Source: Streptomyces sp. NBC_01591
Lineage (GTDB): Bacteria; Actinomycetota; Actinomycetes; Streptomycetales; Streptomycetaceae
Assembly: GCF_035918155.1 (NCBI RefSeq)
Contig: NZ_CP109328.1
Coordinates: 1,208,729 to 1,272,728 of the forward strand
Direction: 5' to 3'
DNA: 64,000 nucleotides
Both the position numbers and the translations under genes were made by a program. The notes under the pieces are model-generated. The model saw only the letters and a list, made by a program, of their open reading frames with translations. It had not been told where the DNA came from and ran no database searches. Shown one piece after another: positions 33,214 to 42,342 of the stretch (the stretch's first letter is position 1; each line of letters begins with the position of its first letter).

Positions 33214-34410
33214 GTGCCTGCCCGGACATCATCGCCCATGCCCGCCGGGCTGGGGAATCTGGCCCTCCCGAACCTCTGCGCCACTACGCAGGACGCCGCT
33301 GACCTGCGACGCTTCCTAGTCTGGGTGCCCGATCCGCGTGGCCTGCGAGGACGACGGTATCCGCTGCTCCCCCTGTTGTGCGCGGCCGCGGCAGCCGTCC
33401 TGACCGGTGCCCGGTCTCTCATCGCGATCGGTGAATGGATCGGCGATGCCCCGCAGCCCGTCCTGGGTGTGCTCGGCTTCCCGGCCGACCGTTCACCGGC
33501 ATCCGGCCGGCGCCGCACGCCGCCACCGTCCGTCGCCTGCTCCAACGCGTCGACGGCGACGCGCTGGATGCGGCCATCGGTGCTTACCTCCAGGCCAGAA
33601 CGCCACGGCCGGAAGAGTCCGAGCCGCCGCCGAAGCCGGCTCTGCGGGCGATCGCGGTCGACGGCAAGACAGTCCGCGGCTCCCGCACCGCCACGACCAC
33701 TGCGGTCCAGCTGCTGGCCGCGATGGACCACCACGGCGTGGTCCTGGCCCAGCGTCAGGTCGCCTCCAAGAGCAACGAGATTCCATCTTTCCAGCCACTT
33801 TTGGACACCATCAACGTGGAGAACACCGTGCTGACCGGCGACGCCCTGCACACCCAACACAGCCATGGTGCGTACCTCCGCCGACGACTACCTGGCCATC
33901 GTGAAGAAGAACCACCCCGGACTGTATGCGCAGGTCACCAAGCTGCCCTGGGCCGAGATCCCGCTGGACCACCGCACCCGGGACCGGGCCCACCACCGCG
34001 ACGAGATCCGTCGGATCAAGGTCGTCGCCTTCCACCACCTCGGCTATCCCGGCGCCCGCCAGGCCATCCAGATCGTCCGGTGGCGGCGCGAGCTGAGCAC
34101 CGGGAAACTGACCACCGAGCGCGTCTACGTGATCACCAGCCTCGACGTCTTCGACGCGACACCGGCCCAACTCGCCACCTGGATCAGAGGCCACTGGGGC
34201 ATCGAGAACCGCCTGCACCACGTCCGCGACCGCACCTTTTGCGAGGACGACTCCAAGGTCCGCACCGGCCACCTGCCCCGCACCATGGCCGGCCTGCGCA
34301 ACCTCGCCATCAGCGTCTTCCGCCAGAACGGCGAGACCAACATCGCCGCCGCCCTCCGCCGCACCAGCCGCGACTACCACCGGCCGCTGTCGACCCTCGG
34401 CCTCACGTGA
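33214..34410 (+). pseudogene. ISAs1-family transposase with two frameshifts
   Basis: From GTG 33214: the PAGLGNLALPNLCATTQDAAD DUF4338-like start and YPLLPLLCAAAAAVLTGARSLIAIGEW. A one-base loss near 33490 changes frame to DPFTGIRPAPHAATVRRLLQRV and LRAIAVDGKTVRGSRT (first Asp), then [12 protein letters not shown] (second Asp). A second shift near 33870, consistent with collapse of an 8-bp repeat (GCGTACCT), leads to [16 protein letters not shown] and [26 protein letters not shown] (Glu). Probably inactive. Confidence 0.88.
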
Positions 34411-34504
34411 TCAACCCGGACAGATCGCGATCAGGCAACGGCCCTGGCTAACTACCCTCTAGCCTATTGGAGTTGACAAGCGAACCGAACAAGGACGAAA
34501 TGTC

Positions 34505-35143
34505 ATGATGCCACAGGAACGTCAAGAGCAGGAGATCCCCCGCGTCTCGATGACTGACGAGGAGATCGAAGCGGCGAACCTGAAGACGCCCCCCCTACTC
34601 AACAGCAACATCAAGCTGATGGAGTACACGCCGGAATGGGCCGCCGCGTTCGCGGAGGAGGCCCGCCGGATGAGCGACGAGCTGGGCGCGCTGCCACACC
34701 GGATCGAACACACAGGGTCCACCTCGGTACCCGGGTTGCCCGCCAAACCGGTCATCGACATCCTGCTGATCGTTCCCGACTCCGCCGACGAATCCGCCTA
34801 CGTGCCCAGCCTGGCTCCCCTCGGTTACGCGCTCGCGGTCCGGGAGCCCGATTGGTATGAGCACCGCGTCCTGCGCAAGCCCGACCTCGCGCCCAGTGCC
34901 GAATCAGCCAATCTGCACGTGCTCTCCACCGGCTGCCCCGAGATTCAGCGCATGATCCTTTTCCGCGACTGGCTGCGCGCCCACACGAACGATCGCGACC
35001 TCTACGCCCGAACCAAAAGGGACCTCGCACAGCGGACATGGACGTACATGCAGCACTACGCCGACGCGAAGAGCGAAGTCATCGCGGACATCCTCGAACG
35101 TGCCATGAGAGCTGAACCTCCCAGCGCCCATGGCAGCTCATGA
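34505..35143 (+). CDS. GrpB/UPF0157-family nucleotidyltransferase-like protein (transposon cargo)
   Basis: A 212-residue GrpB-family protein. Its hallmark is RIEHTGSTSVPGLPAKPVIDILLIV, the G-S/T-S plus D-x-D-like core of the nucleotidyltransferase fold; here the second acidic position is D-I-L. NLHVLSTGCPEIQRMILFRDWLRAH follows and is also typical. Often associated with dephospho-CoA kinase; activity unproven. It is coupled to the MFS gene by an ATGA overlap and lies inside the transposon, so the pair moves together. Confidence 0.85.
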   Translation: MMPQERQEQEIPRVSMTDEEIEAANLKTPPLLNSNIKLMEYTPEWAAAFAEEARRMSDELGALPHRIEHTGSTSVPGLPAKPVIDILLIVPDSADESAYVPSLAPLGYALAVREPDWYEHRVLRKPDLAPSAESANLHVLSTGCPEIQRMILFRDWLRAHTNDRDLYARTKRDLAQRTWTYMQHYADAKSEVIADILERAMRAEPPSAHGSS

Positions 35144-36390
35144 AAGGTGATCTCAGCCTGCTGCGGGAGCGGAATTTCCTCCTGTTCTTCCTCGCCCGCA
35201 CATCGTCCCTGACGGGCAACGTCATCGCACCGCTGGGCCTCGCCTTCGCCGTGCTGGCCTTGCCTGACGGCTCCCCGTCCCAACTCGGACTACTGCTGGG
35301 GACCCGCACAGTCGCTCAGCTCGGTCTGATTCTGCTGGGCGGAGTCCTCGCGGACCGGTTCCCCCGCCAGCGTCTGATCATCGTGGGGGAGACCGCCGCC
35401 GGATGCTCCCAAGCGCTCACCGCCGCCCTGTTTCTGCACGGCAGCGTGCCGATGAACCTTCTGATCGTCCTCGCCGCCGTCAACGGCGCGTCCTCCGCTG
35501 TCAGCCAACCAGCCGCCACCGCGCTCGTACCCCAGCTCGTCGACGCCGAACGCATTCAGCCTGCGAATGCGTTGCTGCGCCTAGCGGCCAACCTCTCGCG
35601 TATCGGAGGCGTGTTCGCCGGCGGAGTACTCGTCGCGGCCGTCGCGCCTGGCTGGGCCTTGGCGGCCGACGCCGCCACCTACTTCCTGTCCGCCGTGCTG
35701 CTGATGTTCAGCCGCCCTCGTACGGCATCGCGGGCACTCACCGCGACAGAGGCGCCGACCAGTCTCCTCAGCGAACTGCGCAGCGGCTGGACAGAGTTCT
35801 CCTCCCTGCGCTGGATGTGGCCGGTCGTAGGCCAGTTCGCCATCGTCAACGCCTCCTTCGGAGGAGCCATCATGGTGTTGGGCCCGGCGGTGGCCAAGCA
35901 GGAGCTGGGCGGGGCGGTCGCCTGGTCGGTCGTTCTCGGCGCCCACTCGGCCGGTTTCGTCCTCGGCAGCCTGATCGCGATCCGCATCCGTCCCCGTTAC
36001 CCCCTGCGTACGGGCGTTTTCGTCACCTTCGGCTTCTTCCCGGCCTACCTGTTCCTCGCCGGGGGCTCCCCAACCTGGCTGATCGCCACCAGCATGCTGG
36101 TGGCTGGCATCTGCATTGATGTGTTCGAGGTCCTGTGGAGAACCACGGTCCACACTCATGTTCCCGAGCAGTCCATGTCCCGGATCAGCTCATATGACTC
36201 GCTGGTCTCCTTTATCTGCACGCCCCTGGGCCTCGCCGTGGCAGGCCCGGTGGCTGCTCACATCGGCATAGCCGAAACACTCCTGCTCAGCGGTGTACTC
36301 GTCCTCCTGGCCAGCACCATCCCTCTCCTCCTCTCGGCCGTCCGCAACCTCCCGGCTCGTTGCACTGTCCCGGAGCATGTACCCGAATAA
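35140..36390 (+). CDS. MFS transporter (EntS-like MFS_3), transposon cargo
   Basis: A 416-residue transporter with about 12 hydrophobic segments. It starts MKGDLSLLRERNFLLFFLAR, typical of the MFS_3 group that exports siderophores or macrolide-type drugs. The loop 2-3 motif GGVLADRFPRQRLI matches the MFS signature GxLaDRxxRrr. ATG overlaps the GrpB stop. Because it is transposon cargo, drug or metabolite efflux is a likely benefit; substrate unknown. Confidence 0.88.
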   Translation: MKGDLSLLRERNFLLFFLARTSSLTGNVIAPLGLAFAVLALPDGSPSQLGLLLGTRTVAQLGLILLGGVLADRFPRQRLIIVGETAAGCSQALTAALFLHGSVPMNLLIVLAAVNGASSAVSQPAATALVPQLVDAERIQPANALLRLAANLSRIGGVFAGGVLVAAVAPGWALAADAATYFLSAVLLMFSRPRTASRALTATEAPTSLLSELRSGWTEFSSLRWMWPVVGQFAIVNASFGGAIMVLGPAVAKQELGGAVAWSVVLGAHSAGFVLGSLIAIRIRPRYPLRTGVFVTFGFFPAYLFLAGGSPTWLIATSMLVAGICIDVFEVLWRTTVHTHVPEQSMSRISSYDSLVSFICTPLGLAVAGPVAAHIGIAETLLLSGVLVLLASTIPLLLSAVRNLPARCTVPEHVPE

Positions 36391-36488
36391 GAGCTCGCAG
36401 AGGATCAATATGCCTTGACCACCCCACAGCTGGTCATCAGCGACGCCGCTTCAGCCCACCCGAAACGGCGAGGTTAGCTGTGGTCGGC

Positions 36489-36645
36489 CAGGGCCCAGGT
36501 CGTTGCCTGATCGCCGACAACCACATGATCACCGGCACCGTGCCTGCTCTGCTTCCCGGGGGCATCTCAGACCAGGCCGGGACATGACGCCACGTCACGC
36601 ATGAGGCAGACGAACCGGACCGATCGCGACTATGCAATGCCCCTG
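36489..36645 (-). mobile_element. Inverted, internally deleted ISAs1 copy forming the right arm
   Basis: Read on the minus strand from 36645 it begins with the 131-bp ISAs1 left end. It then jumps to a right-end-like sequence (CAGGGCCC ... GTTGCCTGATCGCC on the plus strand from 36489). It is about 157 bp in total and lacks the transposase, like a MITE. Confidence 0.75.
36515..36645 (-). repeat. Right 131-bp inverted repeat of the transposon
   Basis: Reverse complement of 33057-33187, no mismatch seen. Confidence 0.93.
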
Positions 36646-36655
36646 CGCCGTACGC

Positions 36656-36782
36656 CGAGGCCGTCTACCGCCTGCCCCGCTACCGAGACGCCGAGCACCC
36701 GCCCGAGGACCCCGGCGCCGACGATCGTTATCTAGGTCTGTCAACTATCCCTAGAAGTCAGGTCGTTGCTTGCTTGTCAGGC
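36656..36782 (+). pseudogene. HTH protein, second part after the transposon
   Basis: Continues the interrupted gene in frame: EAVYRLPRYRDAEHPPEDPGADDRYL, then GLSTIPRSQVVACLSGK and a stop. The tail after RYL looks foreign, so the gene may have been truncated a second time near 36732. Confidence 0.6.
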
Positions 36783-36893
36783 AAGTAAGGCAAGTTAGGT
36801 GTCCTCCCCGGCTAACTCGAAGGACATGGGGGTGAGCCCAACTGACGGACTGCGGCCCCGTAACCGTCTGCCAGCCTCGTAGTTACATCCGCT

Positions 36894-37064
36894 ATGAACA
36901 CCACACACCGCATCATCGGGGCCGTGGCCCTGTCCCTCGGCGCACTGGCCGCCACCGCACCCGCGCACGCTGACGACGGCTCCAACGGCCCTGCCTACCT
37001 GCGGATCGACGCGTCCGATGTAGCGGGCTACTGGGACGCCATCGTCGATTCGCCGCCGGAGTAG
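36894..37064 (+). CDS. Small secreted protein
   Basis: A 56-residue product: MNTTHRIIGAVALSLGALAA, then TAPAHA and a short mature part DDGSNGPAYLRIDASDVAGYWDAIVDSPPE. This is a textbook Sec signal peptide with an A-H-A cleavage site, leaving a ~30-residue acidic peptide. No strong Shine-Dalgarno is visible before the ATG. Too short to classify. Confidence 0.5.
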   Translation: MNTTHRIIGAVALSLGALAATAPAHADDGSNGPAYLRIDASDVAGYWDAIVDSPPE

Positions 37065-37237
37065 CAGAAAGGAATCTCCCGCACGATGGTCAACGACAAC
37101 CCCCGCTGACTATCAACCGGTCAAAACCGTTCAGGCCCCCGCGCGAATCCGCCGGGGCCTGAGCCCTGTGCGCCGGGCGAGTAGCGTGGTTCCCATGCGA
37201 CTGACGTTGCCCTTGCCGAAAACGTCATCCATTGAGG

Positions 37238-37424
37238 TCATGCGGCATGTCGGTACTCGTGGAGAATGCCGCCGAGGCGATCGCGGCGGCGTATGTCGAG
37301 GCGGGCGATCTCGTCCGGAACAGTGATCGGCGTGGGCAATGGATACAGCGGGCGGGCATTCGCGATGCCCTGATGCGGCCGATGGGAGTTGTAGAACTGT
37401 TCGATCGCGCGCAAGGCGTGGAGC
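37238..37424 (-). pseudogene. Integrase-core transposase, C-terminal fragment
   Basis: The minus-strand frame contains IEQFYNSHRPHQGIANARPL, the conserved C-terminal motif of rve-type (IS3/IS481-like) transposases, then a short tail to 37238. It is cut at its upstream side by the IS6 end at 37425. Confidence 0.75.
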
Positions 37425-38288
37425 GGCACTGTCACGTTGACTGACCGGCCTGGGATGATCTTCTGGTTGGTCGTGCTGGGAGGGGGCGTCCGTGGACAGC
37501 GCGCCGCCGTCGTACAGGGGGCACCGGTACCCGGTGGAGATCATTGCGCACTGCGTGTGGCTGTGCTTCCGTTTCCTGCTGTCGTTCCGCGAGGTCGAGG
37601 AGCTGATGCTCGAGCGCGGCGTGATCGTCTCCCACGAGACGGTCCGCCGCTGGTGTACGAAGTTCGGGCAGGCCTACGCCAACGGCCTGGGCCGCCGGCG
37701 TGTGCAGCCGGGCGACAAGTGGCACCTGGACGAGGTCTTCCTCAGGATCAACGGTGAGCTGAAGTACCTGTGGCGGGCCGTCGACGCCGATGGCAACGTG
37801 CTCGACATTTTGGTCCAGAACCGGCGGGACACCGCTGCGGCCAGGCGGTTCTTCCGCAAACTGCTCAAGAAGACCTGCTCGGTGCCGAGGGTGGTTGTCA
37901 CCGACAAGCTGCGCTCCTACGGCGCGGCCCACCGCGAGGTCATGCCCTCCGTCGAGCATCGCTCCCACAAGGGTCTGAACAACCGGGCCGAGAACAGTCA
38001 TCAGCCGACGAGGCAGCGCGAACGCGCGATGAAGGGCTTCCGCAGTACCGGCGGGGCCCAGCGGTTCCTGTCCGCGTTCAGCGGCATCTCACCGCACTTC
38101 CGACCACGCCGCCACCTGATGACCGCCACCGAATACCACACCGAGACGACCACCCGCTTCGCCATCTGGGACGAGATCACCGGCGCCACCGACCAGCCCA
38201 TCGCAGCGTAAGCCAAGCCCCCCCACCCGACCCCTACACACCCTGACACGCCCTCAATCGATCAACACCGCACCAACGTGACAACGCC
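37425..38288 (+). mobile_element. IS6-family insertion sequence
   Basis: An 864-bp element. The left end GGCACTGTCACGTTG (37425-37439) and right end, read inverted, GGCGTTGTCACGTTG (38288-38274), match at 13 of 15. Flanking octamers differ, so no target duplication is seen, consistent with replicon fusion or deletion events common for IS6. Confidence 0.85.
37492..38211 (+). CDS. IS6-family transposase
   Basis: A 239-residue intact transposase starting at GTG. N-terminal HTH VEIIAHCVWLCFRFLLSFREVEELMLERGVIVSHETVRRWC, then the DDE core: WHLDEVFLRING (Asp), VVVTDKLRSYGAA (Asp) and NNRAENSHQPTRQRERAMKGF (Glu). Length is typical. It probably mobilises by replicative cointegration. Confidence 0.93.
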   Translation: MDSAPPSYRGHRYPVEIIAHCVWLCFRFLLSFREVEELMLERGVIVSHETVRRWCTKFGQAYANGLGRRRVQPGDKWHLDEVFLRINGELKYLWRAVDADGNVLDILVQNRRDTAAARRFFRKLLKKTCSVPRVVVTDKLRSYGAAHREVMPSVEHRSHKGLNNRAENSHQPTRQRERAMKGFRSTGGAQRFLSAFSGISPHFRPRRHLMTATEYHTETTTRFAIWDEITGATDQPIAA

Positions 38289-38379
38289 GGCGTCAATACC
38301 CGAACCAAGAAGATCATGCGGCAGATGCGCGGCCGAGCAGGATTCGACCTCCTCCGTCACCGCATCCTCCTGCAATAAG
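38289..38379 (+). pseudogene. ISL3-family transposase, last 29 codons
   Basis: Reads VNTRTKKIMRQMRGRAGFDLLRHRILLQ and stop, the conserved ISL3 C-terminus (compare the one at 10560-10647). The rest has been removed by the IS6 at its left. Confidence 0.75.
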
Positions 38380-38556
38380 GAGAACGCACCGTCACCACCG
38401 ACGAACAGAGCCGCTCGTTTGACAGACCCCTACCAAGCACGAAACTCGCGCGCCCTCTCACGAGGCCAGGGCAGGCTCGTCACCGCTGGCCGACTATCTG
38501 CTCAGCCTCTATCTGCACGACATCGGCGTGGTCCTGGACGAGGCTGTGCGAACACC

Positions 38557-41472
38557 TCAACTGCTTGCTGTCCGCGGTCGCGGGTACAGCCTGACTGCGT
38601 CTGGGGCGAATTTTCCGAGACCGACGACATTGCTTGCGTAGCTGATGGAGATCTGGATTCCCTCGATATGGCTCAGTGGAGTGATGTCAATCATGGAAGT
38701 TCGTGCCGAGCGACAGTTAATGAAGAAGCTTTCGAGATTTGGGAAGAGGTCCGGGACTAGATCCAGCTGTATTTCTGAATTTGGGAGAAGGCGGAGATAG
38801 GTGATGCTGGGCATTGGGGCGGCGTGGTTGAGGTCGTATTCTGAAATGCACAGCTCAGTCAGGCGGGGGAGCGTGGAAAGTTCTTGCCACTCTCCGCTGC
38901 TGGGTGCGGCGTTAATTACTAACTCCTGCAGTTGCTGCCACCTGGAGATGCCGGCCAAGCGTGTGCCGACCCAGCCGCCAAGCTCTAGCCGCGTCAGACC
39001 TTTGGGTGCTGGCAGTTCCGCCAGGGTTTCCCAGGGCAGACGCGTGTAGAGGGTAAGATTGGTTATTTTGGGCAGGGAATCCAATGCGTCAAAGGAGAAT
39101 TCGTCCGGTAAGTGAAGGAGGCTCAAATTGAGCAACGGAAGTCCTGCAAGTTCTTCTATCTCTGTGATTTGGGTGCATTCGGAGATGGTTAGTTCCTTTA
39201 GGGCTGGCAATCCGCGAGCGAAATTTAAGTCTTGGAGTAATTGGCCGGAGTAGATCCGCAGAGTTTCGGTGTGTTCAGGTGAGAGGTGTTCGACGATCTC
39301 GCCTGCGGTGAACTTCCCTCGGAAGGCGACGTTGGTGATGGGTTTCAGGAGTCGCAGCGCGTTCAGCTGATCAGCGGTGTGTACTTCCAGAAACAGACGT
39401 TCCTGATCCGGAAGGGGGAGCAGTAAGTCGCGGGCGTATTGATCAGCCTCGAAGTGCTCCCAGCGCCGGAATAGCGCGGAGGGCGTTGCGTCAGAAGGCA
39501 TGGACTGTACGAAGCGGTAGAGGAAGGCGTAGGCCTGGTCGCCGCCGATGGCGGCTGCAGTTTCGATGACGGGACCCACTTCATCGTCTTCCAGGCCTTG
39601 GGGCCCCGGCAGCAGCTCCAAGACGCCCGGCCCCAGCGCGGCAAGCGCCTCCGCCTCCTCCGCGGAGCGGGGAGGCATCAGGACACGCGCACGCTGTTCG
39701 ACCAGTCTGCGAGTGTCGGGCTCGATTTCGGTCGCGTAGTACAGGCTGGCTGCCGCCAGGAGGTGGAGCCTGGGACGGTGCTGGTTCTCAGCATCACCGC
39801 GTTCGACGAGGCGCCGTAGCAGATCGGCGCTTTCGACTGGCCTGGCGTGGGTGGCAGCCATGCGTACGACGTCCTCCCACTGGTCATCGTGGGCGTTGTT
39901 GACCAGGAGTGGGAAGTCGTGGGCTTCGATGGCGGCCTTGGCCCCGAGGTAGTCCTGGAAAGTGCGGTGCACGAAGTCGATGGTGTCCATGGTGGGCTGG
40001 CGCAGGAGCCCGCTGCGTCCAACCAGGTGAGTCAGAACCTGGTCGGCAGTGCCTTGCTCGGCCACGGCCTGCATGGCCGGCAGCGCGTCACTGACTAGGG
40101 CCAGCGCGGTTGCCCGGCCCATCTCTGTCTGGCGGTTGCGGATGAGCCAGTAGGCCAGACGCTGAAGAAGCTGGACGTTCTGGTGCTCGGTGAGCTGAAT
40201 GCCCTCTGGGACGTCGATGCTGCGCTCAAGGTCACGGCGCACGAGGAGCATCGACAGTGCTGCCTCGTAGAGCTCCATACGACTATGAGGCAGATGACCG
40301 CGGCGGTCCCGGTGCAGCGCACAGATAAGCGCACACATCAGGGGAGTGCTGGACAACTGTGCCAGGTCACGCTGAGCACGTACCGTCACCAGGAGCACTG
40401 CTTCGAGATCACGCAGCTGCGAGCGTTCGGTGTCGGTCGCCGCACTGTGCCGGGCAGCGGTATGCCACCGACCGACGAACATGCCCGTGTCAGCGGCACT
40501 CATGGGCCGTACGGACAATTCGGTGAAGCGCGACGAAGCCAGCCAACCTTCGGGAACCGCTGACGGCCGGGTGGTGACCACAAAGTATGCGTCCTTGTAG
40601 GCCGCCAAGAGCTGTTCAAGCCAGTCCCGTGTGGCAGCCCGATCCTCCTGGGGGACTTCGTCGATGCCGTCGACCAGGACCAGGGCCTCACCTCTGGCGA
40701 GCACGCCATCGGCCCATCCCTCAGGCTGGGAGCTGGCCAGAGGTGTTCCGACCGCAGAGAGGAACTCATGTGGCTCCGGAAGGGGCCCACGCCGCACCAG
40801 TGTGCGCAGCGGCAGGACGAACGGAATCTTCCCCCGCCAGTCCGCCAGTTCATCCGGCAGCTCATCGCGCGCTGTGGCGACAGCCAACCACTGCAGCAGC
40901 GTTGTCTTTCCGCTGCCGGCGAGCCCTCGCAGAAGTACCCGTCGACAGCTGGCCAACGCGTTCTCTGCACGCTTCACCACAACGGATGGCCGGTCCGCCT
41001 CCTCGCTACTCGAAGGCCAACTCTCTGGCTGCTCCGCCAGTTCCAAGCTCAAGTACGCCGCGTCCAGCGGCCAGTGTGCACGTTCTGGCCGGCTCAGGTC
41101 CAGCCCTACGACAGTCAGCCGGGAATGCCGCTCCGCGACGTAGCTGAGGTACCGCTCCTCGAACGAAGGCTGCACCGTCGGCCGCACCGACCTACGAAGC
41201 ACTCTTCTCGGAGAGCCCTCCCCCACCTGCGGCATGCACGCGGCGGCGCGGCGTAAGGCCAGCAACGGGACTACCTCCGTACCCAGCGCCTTAGCCAAGA
41301 TCACCAGCGTGGCCTCGGATGGCACCTTATGACCGCTCAGCGCTTGGCTGACCGTTGTTCGCCCTAGCCCTGTCCGCTGCTGCAGCCCAGCCATCTGCAG
41401 GCCTCGCTGTGTCTTAAGGGTGCGCAGCCGCAGCGCGAGCTCCGCCAACGGATCCTCGTGCACCTCCTCCAT
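38557..41472 (-). CDS. HTH-NACHT protein with leucine-rich C-terminus (NLR-like)
   Basis: About 971 residues from MEEVHEDPLAEL; AGGAG upstream favours this start over 41511. An XRE-type HTH fills residues ~8-70 (LKTQRGLQMAGLQQRTGLGRTTVSQALSGHKVPS). A NACHT NTPase follows with Walker A GLAGSGKTTLLQ (about 183) and Walker B EALVLVDGIDEVP. It continues with SSTPLMCALICALH and FVHRTFQDYLGAKAA, the winged-helix and arm typical of NACHT proteins. The C-terminal ~300 residues hold leucine-rich repeats (LTISECTQITEIEELAGLPLLNLSLLHLPDEF...). Bacterial NACHT proteins include anti-phage effectors. No C-terminal nuclease is visible, so the effector is unclear. Confidence 0.9.
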   Translation of the reverse strand: MEEVHEDPLAELALRLRTLKTQRGLQMAGLQQRTGLGRTTVSQALSGHKVPSEATLVILAKALGTEVVPLLALRRAAACMPQVGEGSPRRVLRRSVRPTVQPSFEERYLSYVAERHSRLTVVGLDLSRPERAHWPLDAAYLSLELAEQPESWPSSSEEADRPSVVVKRAENALASCRRVLLRGLAGSGKTTLLQWLAVATARDELPDELADWRGKIPFVLPLRTLVRRGPLPEPHEFLSAVGTPLASSQPEGWADGVLARGEALVLVDGIDEVPQEDRAATRDWLEQLLAAYKDAYFVVTTRPSAVPEGWLASSRFTELSVRPMSAADTGMFVGRWHTAARHSAATDTERSQLRDLEAVLLVTVRAQRDLAQLSSTPLMCALICALHRDRRGHLPHSRMELYEAALSMLLVRRDLERSIDVPEGIQLTEHQNVQLLQRLAYWLIRNRQTEMGRATALALVSDALPAMQAVAEQGTADQVLTHLVGRSGLLRQPTMDTIDFVHRTFQDYLGAKAAIEAHDFPLLVNNAHDDQWEDVVRMAATHARPVESADLLRRLVERGDAENQHRPRLHLLAAASLYYATEIEPDTRRLVEQRARVLMPPRSAEEAEALAALGPGVLELLPGPQGLEDDEVGPVIETAAAIGGDQAYAFLYRFVQSMPSDATPSALFRRWEHFEADQYARDLLLPLPDQERLFLEVHTADQLNALRLLKPITNVAFRGKFTAGEIVEHLSPEHTETLRIYSGQLLQDLNFARGLPALKELTISECTQITEIEELAGLPLLNLSLLHLPDEFSFDALDSLPKITNLTLYTRLPWETLAELPAPKGLTRLELGGWVGTRLAGISRWQQLQELVINAAPSSGEWQELSTLPRLTELCISEYDLNHAAPMPSITYLRLLPNSEIQLDLVPDLFPNLESFFINCRSARTSMIDITPLSHIEGIQISISYASNVVGLGKFAPDAVRLYPRPRTASS

Positions 41473-41594
41473 GTCCTGCTTCTCCTCTCTTGGGCGACCG
41501 TCTTCATTCATCTTTGTTCGGCCTGAACCCCTGTGAACACCAAAACCGCGAAGTTCATCGAAGTCGCCGTCGTCAACCACCTCGGGAAGAAGGC

Positions 41595-41804
41595 ATGAAC
41601 ACCTCCACCAACCACCTGATGCTCCTGGTCCTCCTCCTCTCGGTCGTCGCGCTTTTCTGCACGCTCGTCGGAGCCGCAGCCGGCCTGCTCGCTCGCATCG
41701 ACGGAGCCACCTACGCCACCGCCCTGTTGCGTGGTGCCGTGGCCTTCGCAGGCAGCGCCACCCTGTCCCTGGCGCTGCTGACCTTCGTCCTCACGGCGTT
41801 GTGA
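41595..41804 (+). CDS. Small two-helix membrane protein divergent from the NACHT gene
   Basis: A 69-residue protein (MNTSTNHLMLLVLLLSVVAL...) with two transmembrane segments, about residues 8-32 and 44-68. GGGAAGAAGG precedes the ATG. It starts 122 bases from the NACHT gene in the opposite direction, so the two share a promoter region. It may be a membrane partner or an unrelated small gene. Confidence 0.6.
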   Translation: MNTSTNHLMLLVLLLSVVALFCTLVGAAAGLLARIDGATYATALLRGAVAFAGSATLSLALLTFVLTAL

Positions 41805-41837
41805 ACCGAGTGCCAGGTTGACCGCCCACTTTGCATC

Positions 41838-42169
41838 TTGCGTCCGTTTCACAGGCCGCTCGTTCTCCTCGGCTGGTGTGATCTTGATGGTGTTTTCCAG
41901 GATCCGGTCCGTAAGGGCCGCCCGTGGTCTCTTCCCCTGGAGGACCGGGTGCTGCTCGTGGCGGCCCACTGCCGCACGAACTTGACGTTGCGTCAACTTG
42001 CTTCGCCTTTCGGCGTTCCGAAGTCCGCAGCCGACCGCATCAGCGACGACCTCGGCCCGTCACTCGCGCTGCATCCCCGCAAGCGGTTCGCGAAGGACAC
42101 CGTGCTCATCGTGGACGGCACCCTGGTGCCCACCCGCGACCACGCGATCGCCGAGCAGTCCAAGACTCC
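41838..42169 (+). pseudogene. IS5-family (HTH_Tnp_4/DDE_4) transposase, N-terminal fragment
   Basis: Reads GRPWSLPLEDRVLLVAAHCRTNLTLRQLASPFGVPKSAADRISDDLGPSLAL...FAKDTVLIVDGTLVPTRDHAIAEQSK, the N-terminal HTH and first Asp of an IS5-group transposase, then stops abruptly at 42170. The remaining two thirds are missing. Confidence 0.85.
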
Positions 42170-42264
42170 TTGGTGAGGATCCGGTCGAGCGCCTCCACCG
42201 CCAGGGGCCGCAGATCCGCCGAGAGCGCGGGCAGGGGCTCCTTCGGGGCGTACGAGGTGGTCAC
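42170..42264 (-). pseudogene. N-terminal stub of a divergent gene cut by the IS5 fragment
   Basis: From GTG 42264 leftward: VTTSYAPKEPLPALSADLRP and LAVEALDRILTK, a plausible protein start interrupted exactly where the IS5 fragment ends. Divergent from the gene at 42343. Not recognised. Confidence 0.45.
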
Positions 42265-42342
42265 CGGGTCACCCCCCGGGCGCTGCGCCGCGAGCAGCGC
42301 ACTGACAACGGCCTGTCGGTGCCGTGTGCTTGGATCGCCGCC

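Larger units (their letters stand above)
33057..34446 (+). mobile_element. ISAs1-family insertion sequence
   Basis: A 1390-bp element. The left end CAGGGGCATTGCATAGTCGC pairs with the right end read in reverse, CAGGGCCGTTGCCTGATCGC (34446 leftward). It supplies the left arm of the composite unit. Confidence 0.85.
33057..36645. mobile_element. ISAs1-based transposon with cargo (GrpB-like protein and MFS exporter)
   Basis: A 3589-bp unit bounded by 131-bp inverted repeats, 33057-33187 and 36515-36645, identical by eye and beginning CAGGGGCATTGCATAGTCGC. It is flanked by the 10-bp direct repeat CGCCGTACGC (33047-33056 and 36646-36655). The left part is a whole ISAs1 element; the right part is an inverted, internally deleted copy. 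Joining the flanks through one copy of the duplication restores the interrupted HTH reading frame, proving insertion of the whole unit. Confidence 0.93.

Noticed and set aside
37425..38288. A target-site duplication around the complete IS6
   Set aside because: Flanking octamers CGTGGAGC and GGCGTCAA differ, so none was claimed.
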